From Fodinibius salipaludis (GTDB taxonomy: Bacteria; Bacteroidota; Rhodothermia; Balneolales; Balneolaceae), in assembly GCF_002287075.1 (NCBI RefSeq), contig NZ_NSKE01000009.1:1-64000 (forward strand): a DNA stretch of 64,000 nt, written 5' to 3'. Positions 25,746-34,681 of the stretch are shown one piece after another. Under the pieces are notes generated by a model. That model was given only the letters and a program-made list of their open reading frames with translations. It was not told where the DNA came from and searched no databases. How positions within the stretch are numbered: the first letter of the stretch is position 1; each line of letters begins with the position of its first letter. The translations under genes were made by a program, and so were the position numbers.

Positions 25746-27707
25746 TTATGCCCACCGCAGTCGCATGCCGTTCAGGATTACCGCCATCACCGAAAGCTCG
25801 TGGATAAGCATTCCACCCGCCATTTGCACCGATCCCATAAATACACCCGCAAGCAATGCCGTTACGGTTACAAGCGCTACTACCACATTTTGACGAATAT
25901 TGCCAAGCGTCTTTTTAGATAGAGACAGCGCCTCCGGAATTTTCATCAGATCGTCACTCATAAGTGCCAGATCTGCAGTTTCAATGGCTACATCCGTCCC
26001 GGCCGCGGCCATGGCAATTCCAAGATCAGCGGCAGCCAGTGCCGGGGCATCATTAATACCATCTCCGGTCATCGCTACTTTGTAACCCTCTTTCTGAAGT
26101 TTCTTAACCACCTCCAATTTATCCTCGGGTAGCATCCGAGCATGGACTTCATCGATCCCTGCACCTCCAGCGATGTAGCCTGCCGTCTCGGGAGAATCCC
26201 CGGTAATCATCAACAAGCGTTCTATACCATAATCTCGTAATTTCTCTATCATTTGTGGTGCATCGGGACGCATGGTATCCATGATGCCCAAAGCCCCAAT
26301 CAATTCACCATTTAATGCCACTAATACTACCGTTCTGCCGGAAGCTGCCAGCTTCTCTATTTCTTTTGCAACCTGACCATTAACGGTAACTCCCTGTTCT
26401 TTGATAAACTTCGGTTTCCCAACTAATATATCATTAGACTGATATTCTGCTTCTATTCCCTGCCCGGTGTGAGCAGTAAATCGATCGGCTTCGGCTATCT
26501 CAGAGTTATTATCGGTAGCAGCTAAAATGGCATCGGCCAGCGGATGTTCGGAAGCTGATTCGGCAATTGAAGCCCAATACAAAATATCTTGCTGTTCACC
26601 GGAAAATGACTCTTTCCCATTTTTATCAAAAGTTTTCGGAGTGGCTAATATTGATTCTTCTTCATACGTCCCTCCAACTGAAACGGCAGTCGATTTAAAG
26701 TTCAACACATTCGTTACTTTAGGATTTCCTTCGGTAAGCGTCCCGGTTTTATCCAAAGCTAATGCCGTAATCTTTCCGGCATTTTCGAGGTATTCCCCTC
26801 CTTTAATCAGGATGCCCTTCTTTGCAGCGCGACCTATGCCCGTAATGATTGAGATAGGCGTAGAAATAACGAGTGCGCCGGGACAGCCAATTACCAACAG
26901 CGTTAAAGCCAGTTCAAGATCTTGGGTAAACGCAAATGAGCCTATACTTAATACTACAATACCCGGTGTGTACCACGTTGCAAATCGTTCGATAAATCGC
27001 TGGGTAGGCGCTTTTTCTTCCTGGGCTTCCTCTACCCGGCGGATAATTTTAGCCAACGTCGTATCCCCACCGGAATGGGTTGCCCGAAGCCGAATACTCC
27101 CATTTCGATTGATCGTCCCCGCAAACACTTCATCACCTTCCTGCTTTTCTGCCGGCATAGATTCCCCGGTCACCATACTCTCATCAACCGTAGTATGACC
27201 ACTTTCCACAATGCCGTCCACCGGTATTTTTCCGCCCGGCTTTACCAAAATAAGCGAACCCGACTGCACTTCCCGCGCCGGTATTTCGTTCTGCTGACCA
27301 TCCTCTAACACAATAGCAGTTTCCGGGGCCATATCGATGAGTTCTTTGAGCGTGCTTCGGGTTTTGCTGAGCGTCCGCGCTTCGAGCCATCCGCCCAACA
27401 GAAACAGAAAGGTCACCGCTGCCGACTCCCAATATACCCCTATTGCAAGCCCACCAACAGCTGCAATACTCACCAGCAGCTCAATATTGGTATGCCGATT
27501 CTTCAGCCCCTGCCAGGCACGACTTACGATATCATAGCCGGCCAGCAGGGTGGCAGTAATCATCATCGCATTAAACATAAGCGGAGCGTTAAGAATCCAG
27601 TTGGCGAACCAGCCCATCACGATAAACACCCCGCTTACAGTAAGTAACAATCTTTTTCTGCTTGTCGGATTTCTAATCTTCTGCTTTAATTGATTCAGTA
27701 AGTTCAT
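25746..27707 (-). CDS. Heavy-metal P1B-type ATPase with GCPG motif
   Basis: This 653-residue metal-exporting ATPase has no fused HMA domain. It has the phosphorylation motif DKTGTLTEG (about residue 316), HP motif SASEHPLADAI, and hinge MTGDGINDAPALAAADLGIAM. The intramembrane metal motif reads IGCPGALVIS (Cys at about 275) instead of the usual CPC or SPC. The start is set at ATG 27707, with AGGTGA six bases upstream; a GTG at 27716 is possible. It follows the HMA-domain gene by 18 nt. The metal is uncertain. Confidence 0.9.
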   Translation of the reverse strand: MNLLNQLKQKIRNPTSRKRLLLTVSGVFIVMGWFANWILNAPLMFNAMMITATLLAGYDIVSRAWQGLKNRHTNIELLVSIAAVGGLAIGVYWESAAVTFLFLLGGWLEARTLSKTRSTLKELIDMAPETAIVLEDGQQNEIPAREVQSGSLILVKPGGKIPVDGIVESGHTTVDESMVTGESMPAEKQEGDEVFAGTINRNGSIRLRATHSGGDTTLAKIIRRVEEAQEEKAPTQRFIERFATWYTPGIVVLSIGSFAFTQDLELALTLLVIGCPGALVISTPISIITGIGRAAKKGILIKGGEYLENAGKITALALDKTGTLTEGNPKVTNVLNFKSTAVSVGGTYEEESILATPKTFDKNGKESFSGEQQDILYWASIAESASEHPLADAILAATDNNSEIAEADRFTAHTGQGIEAEYQSNDILVGKPKFIKEQGVTVNGQVAKEIEKLAASGRTVVLVALNGELIGALGIMDTMRPDAPQMIEKLRDYGIERLLMITGDSPETAGYIAGGAGIDEVHARMLPEDKLEVVKKLQKEGYKVAMTGDGINDAPALAAADLGIAMAAAGTDVAIETADLALMSDDLMKIPEALSLSKKTLGNIRQNVVVALVTVTALLAGVFMGSVQMAGGMLIHELSVMAVILNGMRLRWA

Positions 27708-27725
27708 AATACTCACCTGCTTACC

Positions 27726-27953
27726 TTAAAATTGTGATACTTTTGCTTCGTATCCTGTGTTCTGAATAGCCTCAATCAAATCCTGCTCGGAAACGGTATC
27801 CGTATTGTGTTCCACTTCAATCCGCCCGGTATTAAAATGAACCTTCGCTTGTTCAATACCATCCATATTATTCAAGGTTGATTCGATATTACTTACACAG
27901 GATGGACAGCTTAATTCGTCGCTTCGCAGTATTGTTTTTGTCAGTGATTCCAT
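27726..27953 (-). CDS. HMA-domain metallochaperone-like protein
   Basis: This 75-residue heavy-metal-associated domain has the metal-binding pair SCPSC (about residues 15-19), followed by VSNIESTLNNMDGI and the ferredoxin-like fold ending AIQNTGYEAKV. The start is the Met of MESLTKTIL; upstream codons in the frame overlap the DUF6448 gene and lack HMA features. It probably delivers metal to the ATPase encoded 18 nt downstream, whose own N-terminal HMA domain is missing. Confidence 0.85.
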   Translation of the reverse strand: MESLTKTILRSDELSCPSCVSNIESTLNNMDGIEQAKVHFNTGRIEVEHNTDTVSEQDLIEAIQNTGYEAKVSQF

Positions 27954-27987
27954 AGTGTTCTGTTTTTTGATGATTAGTTTTTGCCGG

Positions 27988-28587
27988 TTAATTCCCGATT
28001 CCGTGTGCTGGTCCCGCCTGGATGGTTTTATACAGACTGTGGACATACACGACATATCGCACGTAGGCATCCACGGCCTCACGCCCCAACGCCACACTTT
28101 CATCCTTTCCGTTTTGGGCTTTCATTGCCTGTTGATGTAGCTCCGTGACCTTTTTTTCGATCTCACTGGCAAGCAACGTAGCTACCGGTTGTACATCTCC
28201 TGATTGCAGTGCCTCTTCGGCAACGGCAATATCTTCGGGATTGGGTTGGGCCGGTTTCAATCCGGTATAAGACATGCCTTCGGCTTCGCGGTGCAATCGC
28301 ACGGTGGTCTCCATGAAAAAGCGTTCGGCTAATTCTTTAGATTCTTCGCCCTTTGCATAAACCTTACTTGCCTGTTCAAAGACTGATTTGAGTTCATCGG
28401 ATTGTTTTTCCGTCACCCAGATGAGAGCGTGACTTACCTCACCGGTTTCCAGGGCTTTTCGAGCATCCATCGCTACCGGACCGTTAATTCGATCGCAGTG
28501 CGCTTCGGCCTGTTGTGGGAGGCTTAATCCCGCTAAAAAGAAAAGTGATATAAGTGCAGATAGTTTTGCTGTTTTTAATTCTAACAT
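27988..28587 (-). CDS. DUF6448-family periplasmic protein
   Basis: This 199-residue secreted protein has a signal peptide ending QAEA, and the mature form starts HCDRINGPVAMDARKALETGEV, the conserved DUF6448 opening. A His and Cys at the very N-terminus, plus HREAEG and VHSLYKTIQAGPAHGIGN at the end, could bind metal, but no function is established. It is the first gene of a minus-strand operon with the HMA protein and metal ATPase, downstream of a Crp/Fnr regulator gene. Confidence 0.8.
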   Translation of the reverse strand: MLELKTAKLSALISLFFLAGLSLPQQAEAHCDRINGPVAMDARKALETGEVSHALIWVTEKQSDELKSVFEQASKVYAKGEESKELAERFFMETTVRLHREAEGMSYTGLKPAQPNPEDIAVAEEALQSGDVQPVATLLASEIEKKVTELHQQAMKAQNGKDESVALGREAVDAYVRYVVYVHSLYKTIQAGPAHGIGN

Positions 28588-28621
28588 AATGTTCTCCGTT
28601 TGTTGTCATTGGTTTCTGTGC

Positions 28622-28629
28622 CCAATGTA
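28622..28629 (-). promoter_or_regulatory. Bacteroidota-type -7 promoter element upstream of DUF6448 operon
   Basis: The minus strand reads TACATTGG, a 7/8 match to the TAnnTTTG element of Bacteroidota promoters, about 35 nt before the start codon. Its spacing to the TTGA-N6-TCAT box (about 33 nt centre to centre) suits activation at about -41. Confidence 0.45.
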
Positions 28630-28651
28630 ACGGAGGCCTATCTGCACTAAA

Positions 28652-28665
28652 ATGATCTGGCTCAA
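28652..28665 (-). promoter_or_regulatory. Candidate Crp/Fnr-type operator
   Basis: The minus strand reads TTGAGCCAGATCAT, a 7/8 match to the TTGA-N6-TCAA half-sites of Fnr-like regulators. It lies between the DUF6448 operon and the Crp/Fnr gene (28724-29470), centred near -41 relative to the proposed -7 element. Prediction only. Confidence 0.45.
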
Positions 28666-28723
28666 TTAAGGGAGGATTTATTTACTGCCGGGAAAAAGTA
28701 ACCTTTCCTATACACTACCCTGA

Positions 28724-29470
28724 CTACTCTTTGGCGATATCGGCAAGGCGATTGATATCACTGATCGCAACCCACTGGCGACCGGTTTTAATGATATCCT
28801 GATCTTGAAAGTCGCTCATAATTCGGCTGGCGGTCTCGGAAGACGTTCCCACCATATCGGCCAAATCTTTGCGGGATAGCGGAAGCTGCAAAAGTAATCC
28901 GTATGCATTCTGCTCACCGAATTTTTCAGAAAGCATCACCAGTATATGCGCAATGCGTTTTTTAACGGTGAGCGTGGTGAGGTGACGAATTTTCTCCCGG
29001 GATGACTGAAGTCGGTCGGCCGTAATATCGAGCACAGCCACCGCAACTTCCGGATAATCGTTAAGAAGCGATCGAAAGTTGCTCATCCGAATAGAAAGGA
29101 TACAGACATCGGTTTGGGCGCGAGCGGTCTCCGAGTAAATGGCTTTACCTGTCGTAGAAAAATTCCCAAAATAATCACCCGGCTGAAGCATATCCAACAG
29201 CACATCTTTCCCATCCATAGTGTGACGTACCAGCTTTACCGCACCGTGGACCACAACCCGCAGCATCGTCGCCCGTTCATCTTGGTGATATATGGTTTCA
29301 TCCGCATGATGGTGTGCCGCACTAAATTGCTGATTGATGGCCGTAAGCTTACCTTCATCCAAATCAGTGAAAAAAGGGACCATGCTCAATTTTTCCAGTC
29401 GCAGATCAACCGAACAACGGTGAGTGCCAAGTGAAAAATCTTTGAGCGGGGTGGTTTTGCGACCGGCCAT
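28724..29470 (-). CDS. Crp/Fnr-family transcriptional regulator
   Basis: This 248-residue regulator has a cyclic-nucleotide-binding-like beta-roll (about 30-145; GAVKLVRHTMDGKDVLLDMLQPGDYFGNFS), a dimer helix (VAVLDITADRLQSSREKIRHLTTL) and a winged helix with the recognition segment LSRKDLADMVGTSSETASRIMSDF. One N-terminal Cys (HRCSVD) is present, not the four-Cys cluster of true Fnr, so it is unlikely to hold an oxygen-labile Fe-S cluster. It probably controls the adjacent metal-ATPase operon and perhaps the nitrite genes. Confidence 0.88.
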   Translation of the reverse strand: MAGRKTTPLKDFSLGTHRCSVDLRLEKLSMVPFFTDLDEGKLTAINQQFSAAHHHADETIYHQDERATMLRVVVHGAVKLVRHTMDGKDVLLDMLQPGDYFGNFSTTGKAIYSETARAQTDVCILSIRMSNFRSLLNDYPEVAVAVLDITADRLQSSREKIRHLTTLTVKKRIAHILVMLSEKFGEQNAYGLLLQLPLSRKDLADMVGTSSETASRIMSDFQDQDIIKTGRQWVAISDINRLADIAKE

Positions 29471-29493
29471 AATTCAGGCTTAAGGTTTCATCT

Positions 29494-30282
29494 CTAATAC
29501 AGGGTAATATTAAAACCGAAGGCCAGTATTAAAAATATGACCGCCAAACCGATGCGGTAATATCCAAAGTGACGGAATCCATAGGAATCCACCACTTTCA
29601 GAAATCCTTTCACGGCAACCCAGGCAAAAATGAAGGCGAAAACGCTTCCCAGTCCCAACAGCATAAACTGCTCCATTGATATGCCCGAAGCTGTTTTAAA
29701 CAGGTCATAGCCCGTGGCGGCGGCCATAGTAGGTATCGCCAACAGAAAGGAAAATTCGGTAGCCTGACGCTCGTTATAGCCAATGGCCGCTCCACCGATG
29801 ATCGTTGCCGCCGCTCGTGATGTACCGGGAATAAGTGCAAAACACTGGGCAATTCCAATCATCAGCGCACTCTTGGTAGAAATATCTTCAAGTTCCTTGT
29901 ATTGGGTTTCCCGGTTGCGGGTCCATTTATCGAGCCAGATGAGCACGATCCCACCCAGAATAAGCATGACGCTCACTACAATGGTGTTAAATAAGACCGC
30001 TTTTATAGCATCATAAAACAACAACCCCACTACCGAAACGGGAATAAAAGCCCAAAACAACTTGTAATAAAGCTGTAAGCCAGCAAATAGCTTATCCCGA
30101 TACATCACTACAATGGCCAGTACCGCCGAAAGCTGGATAGAGATCTCAAATGTTTTGAGAAACTCGGTATTCTCTATCCCCATAAAATGGGAGGCCAGAA
30201 TCATGTGCCCCGTTGAAGAAATCGGTAAAAACTCGGTAATCCCCTCAATGATGCTGAGGATGATAACTTCAATAATACTCAT
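29494..30282 (-). CDS. uppP: Undecaprenyl-diphosphate phosphatase
   Basis: The 262-residue polytopic membrane enzyme recycles the lipid carrier C55-PP for peptidoglycan and polysaccharide synthesis. It has both family motifs: EGITEFLPISSTGHMIL (about residues 13-29) and PGTSRAAATIIGGAAIGYNERQATEFSFL (about 150-178), which hold the catalytic Glu, Ser and Arg residues. About eight membrane helices are visible. It is 23 nt upstream-side of the Crp/Fnr gene stop-start boundary, so the two may be co-transcribed. Confidence 0.94.
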   Translation of the reverse strand: MSIIEVIILSIIEGITEFLPISSTGHMILASHFMGIENTEFLKTFEISIQLSAVLAIVVMYRDKLFAGLQLYYKLFWAFIPVSVVGLLFYDAIKAVLFNTIVVSVMLILGGIVLIWLDKWTRNRETQYKELEDISTKSALMIGIAQCFALIPGTSRAAATIIGGAAIGYNERQATEFSFLLAIPTMAAATGYDLFKTASGISMEQFMLLGLGSVFAFIFAWVAVKGFLKVVDSYGFRHFGYYRIGLAVIFLILAFGFNITLY

Positions 30283-30340
30283 ACCGCCATATTTTAGATG
30301 GGAAGAAGGTTTTCAGATTATATCAGAATAAAAAAGAAGA

Positions 30341-30775
30341 CTACATGCCCGGCCATGCTGACCACGGAATGCGAAGCAGGATCAGGAATAATCCCAGACC
30401 ATAAAAAATGAGAATCTTTTTGTATCGGGCAGCATCATCGTCTCCACTTTTTGCCTTGGAGTAGCCGATGGTAATCAACACGATACCGATAATCATCGTC
30501 AGCGGATGCTCGAGCATATAGAGTCGTGACATGGCATCCCCCATCGCTTCACCGGAGAAATTGGAAATACCCATTGGGGAAATAACGTACAGTACTAATC
30601 CGATTAATAACTGGATATGGGCAGCAATCAATCCCACTAATGAAATTTTACGAGATTTTTCGGTAAAAGGCTTTTTATTGATGAAGTTCATAAGTGCATA
30701 ACCAATGACGCCTACTAAAATAAGGAGCACCAAATAGGCCAGACCAGAATGCAGGTGTTGAAAGCCGGTGTACAT
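30341..30775 (-). CDS. Small polytopic membrane protein (cytochrome b-like family)
   Basis: This 144-residue protein has four predicted membrane helices. The pattern FQHLHSGLAYLVLL, AHIQLLIGLVLYVISPMG, and MLEHPLTMIIGIVLITIGYS matches a Bacteroidota family often named cytochrome b; its three conserved His within helices could ligate haem, but no haem site is proved. It is monocistronic or the last gene of a loosely spaced minus-strand group. Function unknown. Confidence 0.7.
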   Translation of the reverse strand: MYTGFQHLHSGLAYLVLLILVGVIGYALMNFINKKPFTEKSRKISLVGLIAAHIQLLIGLVLYVISPMGISNFSGEAMGDAMSRLYMLEHPLTMIIGIVLITIGYSKAKSGDDDAARYKKILIFYGLGLFLILLRIPWSAWPGM

Positions 30776-30889
30776 AGCAGATGGATTTTAAAGGTTTGGT
30801 TTTGAGTGGCTCAATAATAAGAAACTGCCGTTGAAACAGAAACTTAAATAAGATCAATTCTTAATAGCAGTGATTTCTCCAAAAGGTTA

Positions 30890-31381
30890 TCAATTATCAG
30901 CTGGGTTATCCTCTAAAACTGATTTTACGGATGCCACAAATGCTTTCGGGTCATCCGGAGAAATTACAACTTCGCCTTCTTCGGTGGTTAGCACGACCGT
31001 TTTATCCCGATGGGTTACATACGCTTTGTAACTTTTTAGGATGCTATTCCTGAAATAGCCGATGTAGCCGAATAGTCCACCTATACCAAATGTTCGTACG
31101 GACCCGGTCATGGCGTTTGGTTTGAATTCGACTTCGGTAATTTTGGACAAATCGATATCCTTCGACCATCCGAGCCGTAAAATTTTAAGTTGACCGTCTT
31201 GAATATGATATCCGAATATACCGAAACCGAGTGCACCCAAAATAATGGACCACGTTATAAGAGTAGATACAACTCCGGGAGTATAATAATTCAGTCCCAA
31301 CAGCAGTATCGTGACTCCACTCGTCATCAGGATCAGCAACCAATCCCACGGTGCTTTAAAGGTTCTCCTGACATCGTCCAT
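30890..31381 (-). CDS. Membrane-anchored PH-like domain protein
   Basis: This 163-residue protein has two N-terminal membrane helices (WLLILMTSGVTILLLGLNYY; LITWSIILGALGFGIFGYHI) and a soluble bacterial PH-like domain with LKILRLGWSKDIDLSKITEVEFKP and VVLTTEEGEVVISPDDPKAFV. Such proteins are usually of unknown role. It sits 15 nt from the luciferase-like oxidoreductase gene on the same strand and is probably co-transcribed with it. Confidence 0.7.
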   Translation of the reverse strand: MDDVRRTFKAPWDWLLILMTSGVTILLLGLNYYTPGVVSTLITWSIILGALGFGIFGYHIQDGQLKILRLGWSKDIDLSKITEVEFKPNAMTGSVRTFGIGGLFGYIGYFRNSILKSYKAYVTHRDKTVVLTTEEGEVVISPDDPKAFVASVKSVLEDNPADN

Positions 31382-31396
31382 AACATCCTCGTTTAT

Positions 31397-32428
31397 TTAT
31401 TTTTCATTAAGCGCTTTATTTACCGCAGGTTTCACCTCAGTGGCAAACAGCTCAATAGATTTAAGCAGCTTCTTGTGCGGGATGGATCCCACGCTCATCT
31501 GCAGTAAAAAACGATCGTGACCAAAAATTTCGTACTGAAAGAGCACTTTGTCAATAATTTCCTGCGGATCCCCAACGGCATTGGCCCCGCGCAGCGTCCG
31601 CGAAGCCTCAAACTTGTCGCGCGTCATAGGTGGCCAGCCGCGTTCTTTACCAATTTTATCCATCGTTACCTTGAACGCGGGAAAGGAAATATCGGCCGCC
31701 TCTTTGGAGTTTTCGGCAATGAATCCGTGAGAGTTGATACTCAGCTTAGGTGATTCGTGACCGTTTTCTTCGGCTCCCCTTTGGTGGATATCAGCCAGCT
31801 GTTTAAACTGCTCGGGCTGACCGCCAATAATACCCAACGCCATCGGCAGTCCCAGTGCTCCCGCTTGATAAGCTGACTTCGGCGTCCCTCCGACCGCTCT
31901 CCAAACAGGAATCTGATCCTGATACGGCTGTGGATATACACCTCGGTTGTCAATATCAGCGCGATGTTTGCCGCTCCAGGTGATGGTTTCGTTTTCACGA
32001 AGTGTTAGCAACAGATCCAGCTTTTCTTCAAATAGCTCTTCATAATCCTGCAGATCGTAACCAAACAGCGGAAAGGATTCTACAAACGAACCGCGTCCCA
32101 CCATAATTTCGGCCCGGCCTTTGGAAAGTTGATCAATGGTAGCAAACTGCTGGTACGCCCGCACGGGATCTTCGGAACCCAGCACCGTCACCGCACTGCT
32201 GAGTTTGATCTGCTTGGTGCGCGCGGCAGCTGCGGCCAAAATGGTGGTTGGGGATGAAGATAGATATTCCTCACGATGATGCTCCCCGATGCCAAACAGG
32301 TCGAGCCCTGCCTCGTCGGCCAGCTCAATCTCTTCCATCAGGTTTTCGAAGCGTTCGTCAGGCGTAAGCATGCGATCCAATTCGGGATGCGGCGTGTTTT
32401 CAACAAAGGTGTATAGACCAAATTCCAT
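31397..32428 (-). CDS. LLM-class (luciferase-like) flavin oxidoreductase
   Basis: The 343-residue TIM-barrel monooxygenase is of the bacterial luciferase superfamily. Family marks are GLDLFGIGEHHREEYLSSSPTTILAAAAART (about 40-70), SSAVTVLGSEDPVRAYQQFATIDQLSKGRAEIMVGRGSF, and VWRAVGGTPKSAYQAGALGLP. It would use reduced FMN or F420; the substrate is unknown. ATG at 32428 follows GGAACATCT. No partner flavin reductase is adjacent. Confidence 0.88.
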   Translation of the reverse strand: MEFGLYTFVENTPHPELDRMLTPDERFENLMEEIELADEAGLDLFGIGEHHREEYLSSSPTTILAAAAARTKQIKLSSAVTVLGSEDPVRAYQQFATIDQLSKGRAEIMVGRGSFVESFPLFGYDLQDYEELFEEKLDLLLTLRENETITWSGKHRADIDNRGVYPQPYQDQIPVWRAVGGTPKSAYQAGALGLPMALGIIGGQPEQFKQLADIHQRGAEENGHESPKLSINSHGFIAENSKEAADISFPAFKVTMDKIGKERGWPPMTRDKFEASRTLRGANAVGDPQEIIDKVLFQYEIFGHDRFLLQMSVGSIPHKKLLKSIELFATEVKPAVNKALNEK

Positions 32429-32944
32429 AGATGTTCCTTTTAAAAGAGTAATTTATTTTAATGTTAAAATAACTGTCTACAATTGTAATTAAAAATAGCA
32501 TGATCTAATTCCATACTAATTGAACACGAATTCAAATAAATTCCACGAATTTCGAACCAAACGATTTCTTTAAATTATTGTAAAAACAACCTCCCCTAAC
32601 CCCTCCTTACAAAGAAGGGGCTGTTTTGGCAATATAAAATAGAAGTGGTTCCATAAGTCTCCCCTTCTTTAAGGGGAAATACAAAAGGAGTCGGGCCAAA
32701 CAAGAGATAAACTTTAAATGATATCATAACACAAGCGGATGCTTTCCCCATTTTTGTTAAGGTGAAACGGATCCGGTAGTTAATCGATTATTTAGATACC
32801 CGTAAAAATCTGTTCGATTGGCGTCATCCTTGCTCTATTCACATCAGTAAAAACTATGCATTAGATCAGCAGAAAGAATATTTAAAAGTATCCACAGATT
32901 TCTATCTTCAAGTAACTTTGAGATGCCAACAAAACCAACATTCC
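32429..32944. other. Intergenic region with inverted repeat
   Basis: No gene is supported between the divergent luciferase-like and thioesterase genes. AAAGAAGGGG (about 32612-32621) and CCCCTTCTTT (about 32663-32672) are inverted arms; the first belongs to a CCTCCCCTAACCCCTCC phrase of a type common between Bacteroidota genes. The rest is AT-rich and likely holds the two promoters. Confidence 0.5.
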
Positions 32945-33991
32945 ATGCGTCCATTAGATACTTCAATCGAGCGAACCCTCCCCTTTAGCAGTAACAAAAA
33001 ACTCCGTAAAAAATTCATGATTATTGATAAAGATATTCCCGGTAATATCAGGTGGGGACGTCTGCTCGAGGAGCTCGATAAATTAGCGGAAGACATCGCC
33101 CTCGACTACGTGCACCAATTTGACCCTGAAGGCAGGGTGGTGACTGCGGCTGTGGATGATATTGCCCTGCACACTCCCGCAGATATTACGCGAGATGTAT
33201 ATTTACGAGCGCGCATCAATTATGTAGGACGCACATCCATGGAGGTCGGTATTCGAGTCGACCAGGATAAGGAAGCCGAACACTCGCTGGCGGCCTGCTA
33301 TTTTACGATGGTGGCACGCAAAGGCGAAGGCGATGAAGCCGAAAGCCTGCCTATACAATCGCTGGATTATGAAAGTGAGATTGAAAAACGACGATACAAC
33401 GACGCTATAGAACGGCGGCAAAAATACCAAGAGCAAATTAATGCCCTTGAAGAACCGCCCAGCAAGGAAGAGTTTGAGATGTTGCGTGAACTACACAATG
33501 CCCAAGAAGCAGAGGACTTCAATGGACTGCTGGCAGGCAAGCAGATTCGTAACAGTGTGGAGCGAATGTACCCGGATCTGGAAAACGTGCCCCACAAAAT
33601 ATTTGGAGGCTACGTCATTCGGCGGGCCTATGAGCTGGCACTTATTCAAGCCGAAGAAATTATGCCCGACCGGCCGATATTTGTTCGTGTTAACCGAATT
33701 AACTTTTTGCAGCCCATCCGGATTGGTGACAAGCTCGACTTCACCAGTCGTGTGGTCTACACCGGCGATACCTCTATGACCCTTGAAATTGATATCGAGC
33801 GGACCAGCATGGACAAAGTGACCAAGGCGCTGTCAAACACCTGCGTGTTTACCTTTGTAAATGTAGATGAGGATCTAAATCCAAAACCGGTGCCCGATGT
33901 TTATCCCACTACCTATGCCGAAGATGAACGGTACCTTAAAGCGCATCGGCGTCGGATTGAGCACCATCAAACGGAACACCAAAAAAGCTAA
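32945..33991 (+). CDS. Double-hotdog acyl-CoA thioesterase
   Basis: This 348-residue protein (from ATG 32945; a TTG at 32918 would add nine residues) has two hotdog domains, about 30-130 and 215-325. HTPADITRDVYLRARINYVGRTSMEVGIRV and the C-terminal HKIFGGYVIRRAYELALI with RVNRINFLQPIRIGDKLDFTSRVVYTGDTSMTLEI show the acyl-CoA hydrolase (BFIT/ACOT9-like) pattern. It hydrolyses fatty acyl-CoA esters. It is followed after 3 nt by the response-regulator gene, although their roles are not obviously linked. Confidence 0.85.
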   Translation: MRPLDTSIERTLPFSSNKKLRKKFMIIDKDIPGNIRWGRLLEELDKLAEDIALDYVHQFDPEGRVVTAAVDDIALHTPADITRDVYLRARINYVGRTSMEVGIRVDQDKEAEHSLAACYFTMVARKGEGDEAESLPIQSLDYESEIEKRRYNDAIERRQKYQEQINALEEPPSKEEFEMLRELHNAQEAEDFNGLLAGKQIRNSVERMYPDLENVPHKIFGGYVIRRAYELALIQAEEIMPDRPIFVRVNRINFLQPIRIGDKLDFTSRVVYTGDTSMTLEIDIERTSMDKVTKALSNTCVFTFVNVDEDLNPKPVPDVYPTTYAEDERYLKAHRRRIEHHQTEHQKS

Positions 33992-33994
33992 CTT

Positions 33995-34681
33995 ATGCGA
34001 GCTCTTATCGTCGAAGATGAACCGCTGCTAATTGAAGATCTCGAAGAGTGTTTGCTCGAAGAACAGTTCAATGTAGACTTAGCTCAAAAGCTGACCAAAG
34101 CTTCAGATTTGGTAGCAGCCGAAGAATATGATCTAATTTTACTGGATTTGGGTTTACCCGACGGCGATGGGCTTGACCTACTCAAAACAATAAAAAATGA
34201 TCATCAAGAAACCGCTGTAATCATTATAACTGCACGCAGCGAAACAGAGGATAAAGTAAAAGGTTTGGAGCTGGGTAGTGATGATTATCTGGCTAAGCCA
34301 TTTCCCATTGCCGAGCTGAGAGCACGTATTCATGCCGTAATGCGGAGGAAATACAACATCAATGATAATCAAATTGCAGCCGGACCGGTAAAACTAAATG
34401 TCGATCACATTAAATTGCTGGTAAATGATGAACCGATGGAGGTCACTGAGACCGAGTACAAGATGATGCGTTACCTGATGCTTAACAAAAATAAGACCAT
34501 CACTCGTATTGCTCTGGCAGAACACATTTGGGGAAGCAAAATTGACGATCGTTTTTCACTGGATTTTATCAACTCTCACATGAAGAATATCCGCAAAAAA
34601 TTAAGCGCGGCCGGAGTAGAAAATCTCATTAAAACAGTGTATGGTGTAGGTTATAAACTGACGACTTATGAAACTGAATAA
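33995..34681 (+). CDS. OmpR/PhoB-family response regulator
   Basis: The 228-residue regulator has a receiver domain with the acidic pair EDE (residues 7-9), phospho-acceptor Asp51 (LILLDLGLPDGDG), Thr/Ser switch (IITARSE) and Lys in LAKPFPIAELRARIH. A winged-helix domain follows (FSLDFINSHMKNIRKKL, TVYGVGYKL). It overlaps the histidine-kinase gene by 14 nt. Position upstream of a metal-efflux operon suggests it controls that operon in the manner of CusR/CzcR. Confidence 0.92.
   Translation: MRALIVEDEPLLIEDLEECLLEEQFNVDLAQKLTKASDLVAAEEYDLILLDLGLPDGDGLDLLKTIKNDHQETAVIIITARSETEDKVKGLELGSDDYLAKPFPIAELRARIHAVMRRKYNINDNQIAAGPVKLNVDHIKLLVNDEPMEVTETEYKMMRYLMLNKNKTITRIALAEHIWGSKIDDRFSLDFINSHMKNIRKKLSAAGVENLIKTVYGVGYKLTTYETE

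Noticed and set aside
27726-28103. 125-codon version of the HMA protein
   Set aside because: The first 50 codons overlap the DUF6448 gene in another frame and are not HMA-like; the internal Met at 27953 gives the normal domain length.
28724-29470. True oxygen-sensing Fnr
   Set aside because: The N-terminal four-Cys Fe-S cluster motif is missing; only one Cys is near the N-terminus.
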